The notes below the pieces were generated by a model, which worked only from the letters and a program-made list of their open reading frames with translations, made no database searches and had not been told where the DNA came from. The position numbers were made by a program, and so were the translations under genes. A stretch of 6,098 nucleotides of DNA from Candidatus Methanophagales archaeon (GTDB taxonomy: Archaea; Halobacteriota; Syntropharchaeia; Alkanophagales; Methanospirareceae): contig JAGGZZ010000063.1 in NCBI GenBank assembly GCA_021161765.1, forward strand, positions 1 to 6,098, read 5' to 3'. Position 1 is the first letter of the stretch. Each line of letters starts with the position of its first letter. This document shows, in pieces, positions 4,565 to 6,098 of this stretch.

Positions 4565-6098
4565 ATGAAAATCATTTGTATCTCAACGGTTGCGACTCCG
4601 GCACTTGCTGAAGCAATGAATAAGCTGAACAATGATTTTTCGCTCGATGTAAAGTTTAAAATATACTACCCGAACCAAATCAACGAAGATGAAATTGAAG
4701 AGGAAACCGTAAAGAATGATTTGAGAACCTCAGATATCGTTTTGATTGACATGGGCGGTGGAGGAGCGAAATCCAGCGAGGTCATTTATGATGCATTAAA
4801 GGATGAGAAAAATATCGTGTTAAATCTTATGGGTCCCATGGGCAAGCTGATGGAGATAACAAGATTAGGCTCTTTCTCAGGTGGAAAAATTGCAGCGCGA
4901 GTAAAAAACGCTGATGAAGTAGAGAACCCAGAAGAACTTTTGAAGAAAATGGAACGAGTTCAAAATATGGTGGAGACGGCAGGAAAAGTATTACCCGTTA
5001 AATCCTTAAGAGATGCGAGAAATTATATCAAGGTAACTAAATATTGGAGGTATGGTGGGAAGGACAATTATTATAATCTGTTTCTTCTTCTTCTCAGAGA
5101 ATACTTTAAATACAAGTTGCCAAAGGCAAAAGAACCGTTTGAATTCCCAGAAAAGGGCATCTATCACCCTGCATACGGTCATTTTACTGACTTAGAGAGA
5201 TTCATTGCAAAATCCGGTTTCAACGAGGATAAACCAACCATTGGGGTGCTTTTTTACGGTGGAATGCATTTTGATCCAAGTATTACAACAGTAAAGGCAT
5301 TTATAAATGAATTCAGTGATTTCAACGTTATTCCTGTTTATTCCAATGGTATTCACAACTTAAGGGCAATAAGAGAATATTTCTTACATAACGGCAAGCC
5401 TTCCGTTGATGCAGTAATCAATCTAATGTGGTTCAGGATAAATGGAGGTCCTCTTGGTGGAAACCCAGCTTTGACCACAGAATTACTAAAAGAGTTAAAC
5501 GTGCCATTCTTTGCTCCTGCACCTATGCTCATGCGAGATGTAGAAAAATGGAAGGAATCGCCAACAGGTCTTTCGCCACTGGAGATCATCACTGCCGTGG
5601 TCTGGCCAGAACTCGATGGATGCATTGAGCCCATACCATCCTGTGGAATGCAGGATATAATGGTCGGTGAGATAGAGTCAAAGGAACTCTCACCAATTGA
5701 CGACCGTGTTGAACGCATTGCTGGCAGGCTCAAAAATTGGGTCGAACTGAAGAACAAGCCCAATAATGAAAAGAAAATCGCCATCGTCATTTATAGCTTT
5801 CCACCCGGTGAAGGGAATATAGGAAAAGCGGCTTATCTCGACGTTTTTCAATCTGTAAAACGTTTGCTGGAACATCTGAAAGGGAGTAGATATACTGTGG
5901 AGGTTCCAGAGAAAGAATTAACTGATTTATTTGAGGAGATGGAAATCGTAAACTCGGGAACCTGGTTCAGAGAAGAGGAAACGCTGGGGAATTGTTATTC
6001 TATTGATCTAAAAGATTATCTCGAATTTTTCCACTCGTTGCCGAAGGATGTGCAAAAAGATGTTATAGCAGATTGGGGCGAGCCTCCAGGAACGGTAA
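4565..6098 (+). CDS. cobN: CobN/BchH-family chelatase large subunit, 3' truncated by window
   Basis: 511 codons are open to the window edge with no stop; the last complete codons read EPPGTV. CobN proteins usually exceed 1,200 residues, so roughly 40 percent is present. The family is the large, porphyrin/corrin-binding subunit of ATP-dependent cobalt or magnesium chelatases, acting in the cytoplasm with AAA+ ChlI/ChlD or CobS/CobT partners. Residues 1-110 carry an N-terminal alpha/beta region (KIICISTVATPALAEAMNK, DIVLIDMGGGG). Family hallmarks follow: GIYHPAYGHFTDLERF (198-213), IGVLFYGGMHF (226-236), VINLMWFRINGGPLGGNP (284-301), LNVPFFAPAP (311-320), PTGLSPLEIITAVVWPELDG (333-352), and KKIAIVIYSFPPGEGNIGKA (403-422), the PPxEGNIG signature. 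The downstream WGEPPG also fits. The ATG is supported by AAGGTGA 5 nt upstream. Anaerobic archaea usually insert cobalt early with CbiK/CbiX and make F430 with CfbA, so the substrate of this enzyme is uncertain: cobalt in a corrin is the default label, not a demonstrated role. Confidence 0.9.
   Translation, partial: MKIICISTVATPALAEAMNKLNNDFSLDVKFKIYYPNQINEDEIEEETVKNDLRTSDIVLIDMGGGGAKSSEVIYDALKDEKNIVLNLMGPMGKLMEITRLGSFSGGKIAARVKNADEVENPEELLKKMERVQNMVETAGKVLPVKSLRDARNYIKVTKYWRYGGKDNYYNLFLLLLREYFKYKLPKAKEPFEFPEKGIYHPAYGHFTDLERFIAKSGFNEDKPTIGVLFYGGMHFDPSITTVKAFINEFSDFNVIPVYSNGIHNLRAIREYFLHNGKPSVDAVINLMWFRINGGPLGGNPALTTELLKELNVPFFAPAPMLMRDVEKWKESPTGLSPLEIITAVVWPELDGCIEPIPSCGMQDIMVGEIESKELSPIDDRVERIAGRLKNWVELKNKPNNEKKIAIVIYSFPPGEGNIGKAAYLDVFQSVKRLLEHLKGSRYTVEVPEKELTDLFEEMEIVNSGTWFREEETLGNCYSIDLKDYLEFFHSLPKDVQKDVIADWGEPPGTV

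Overview
The window reads as a fragment of a euryarchaeal chromosome, most likely from a methanogen or an anaerobic methane- or alkane-oxidising relative (Methanosarcinales or ANME/Syntrophoarchaeia type). The reasons are a PGF-pre-PGF-type surface domain, a dockerin-type EF-hand fused to a metal-chelate binding protein, a CobN-like large chelatase subunit, PT-rich sequon-dense exported proteins, strong GGAGG-type ribosome sites and moderate GC. The lineage is inferred from domain content only. All supported genes are on the + strand.

Layout. Positions 1-90 form a perfect 41-bp inverted repeat around an 8-nt loop, lying exactly at the window edge. The right arm continues into a remnant of a cobalt/nickel ECF transporter permease (CbiM-like, about 42-191), which breaks off just before the first complete gene. 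Next come an exported, membrane-anchored PGF-pre-PGF protein (209-1351) and, overlapping it by 4 bp, an exported dockerin/TroA-BtuF-type substrate-binding protein (1348-2589). A 198-nt gap (2590-2787) looks like a structured mRNA leader rather than a gene. It is followed by a large exported multidomain protein with a glutamine-amidotransferase-like N-terminal region (2788-4527). After a 37-nt spacer, a CobN/BchH-family gene (4565 onward) runs off the right edge at codon 511.

How the parts fit. Three loci point to cobalt/nickel or tetrapyrrole metabolism: the CbiM remnant, the BtuF-like binding protein and CobN. The surface proteins between them could present or capture a metal chelate at the cell envelope, with CobN acting on it in the cytoplasm. 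This is inference: no transporter permease/ATPase and no ChlI/ChlD-type partner subunits are visible. The most interesting regulatory signal is the 2590-2787 leader. There a single CCCC(T) segment can pair with three different partners, one of which is the ribosome site of the downstream gene, next to a hairpin resembling the P3 stem-loop of cobalamin riboswitches. A full B12 riboswitch could not be confirmed.
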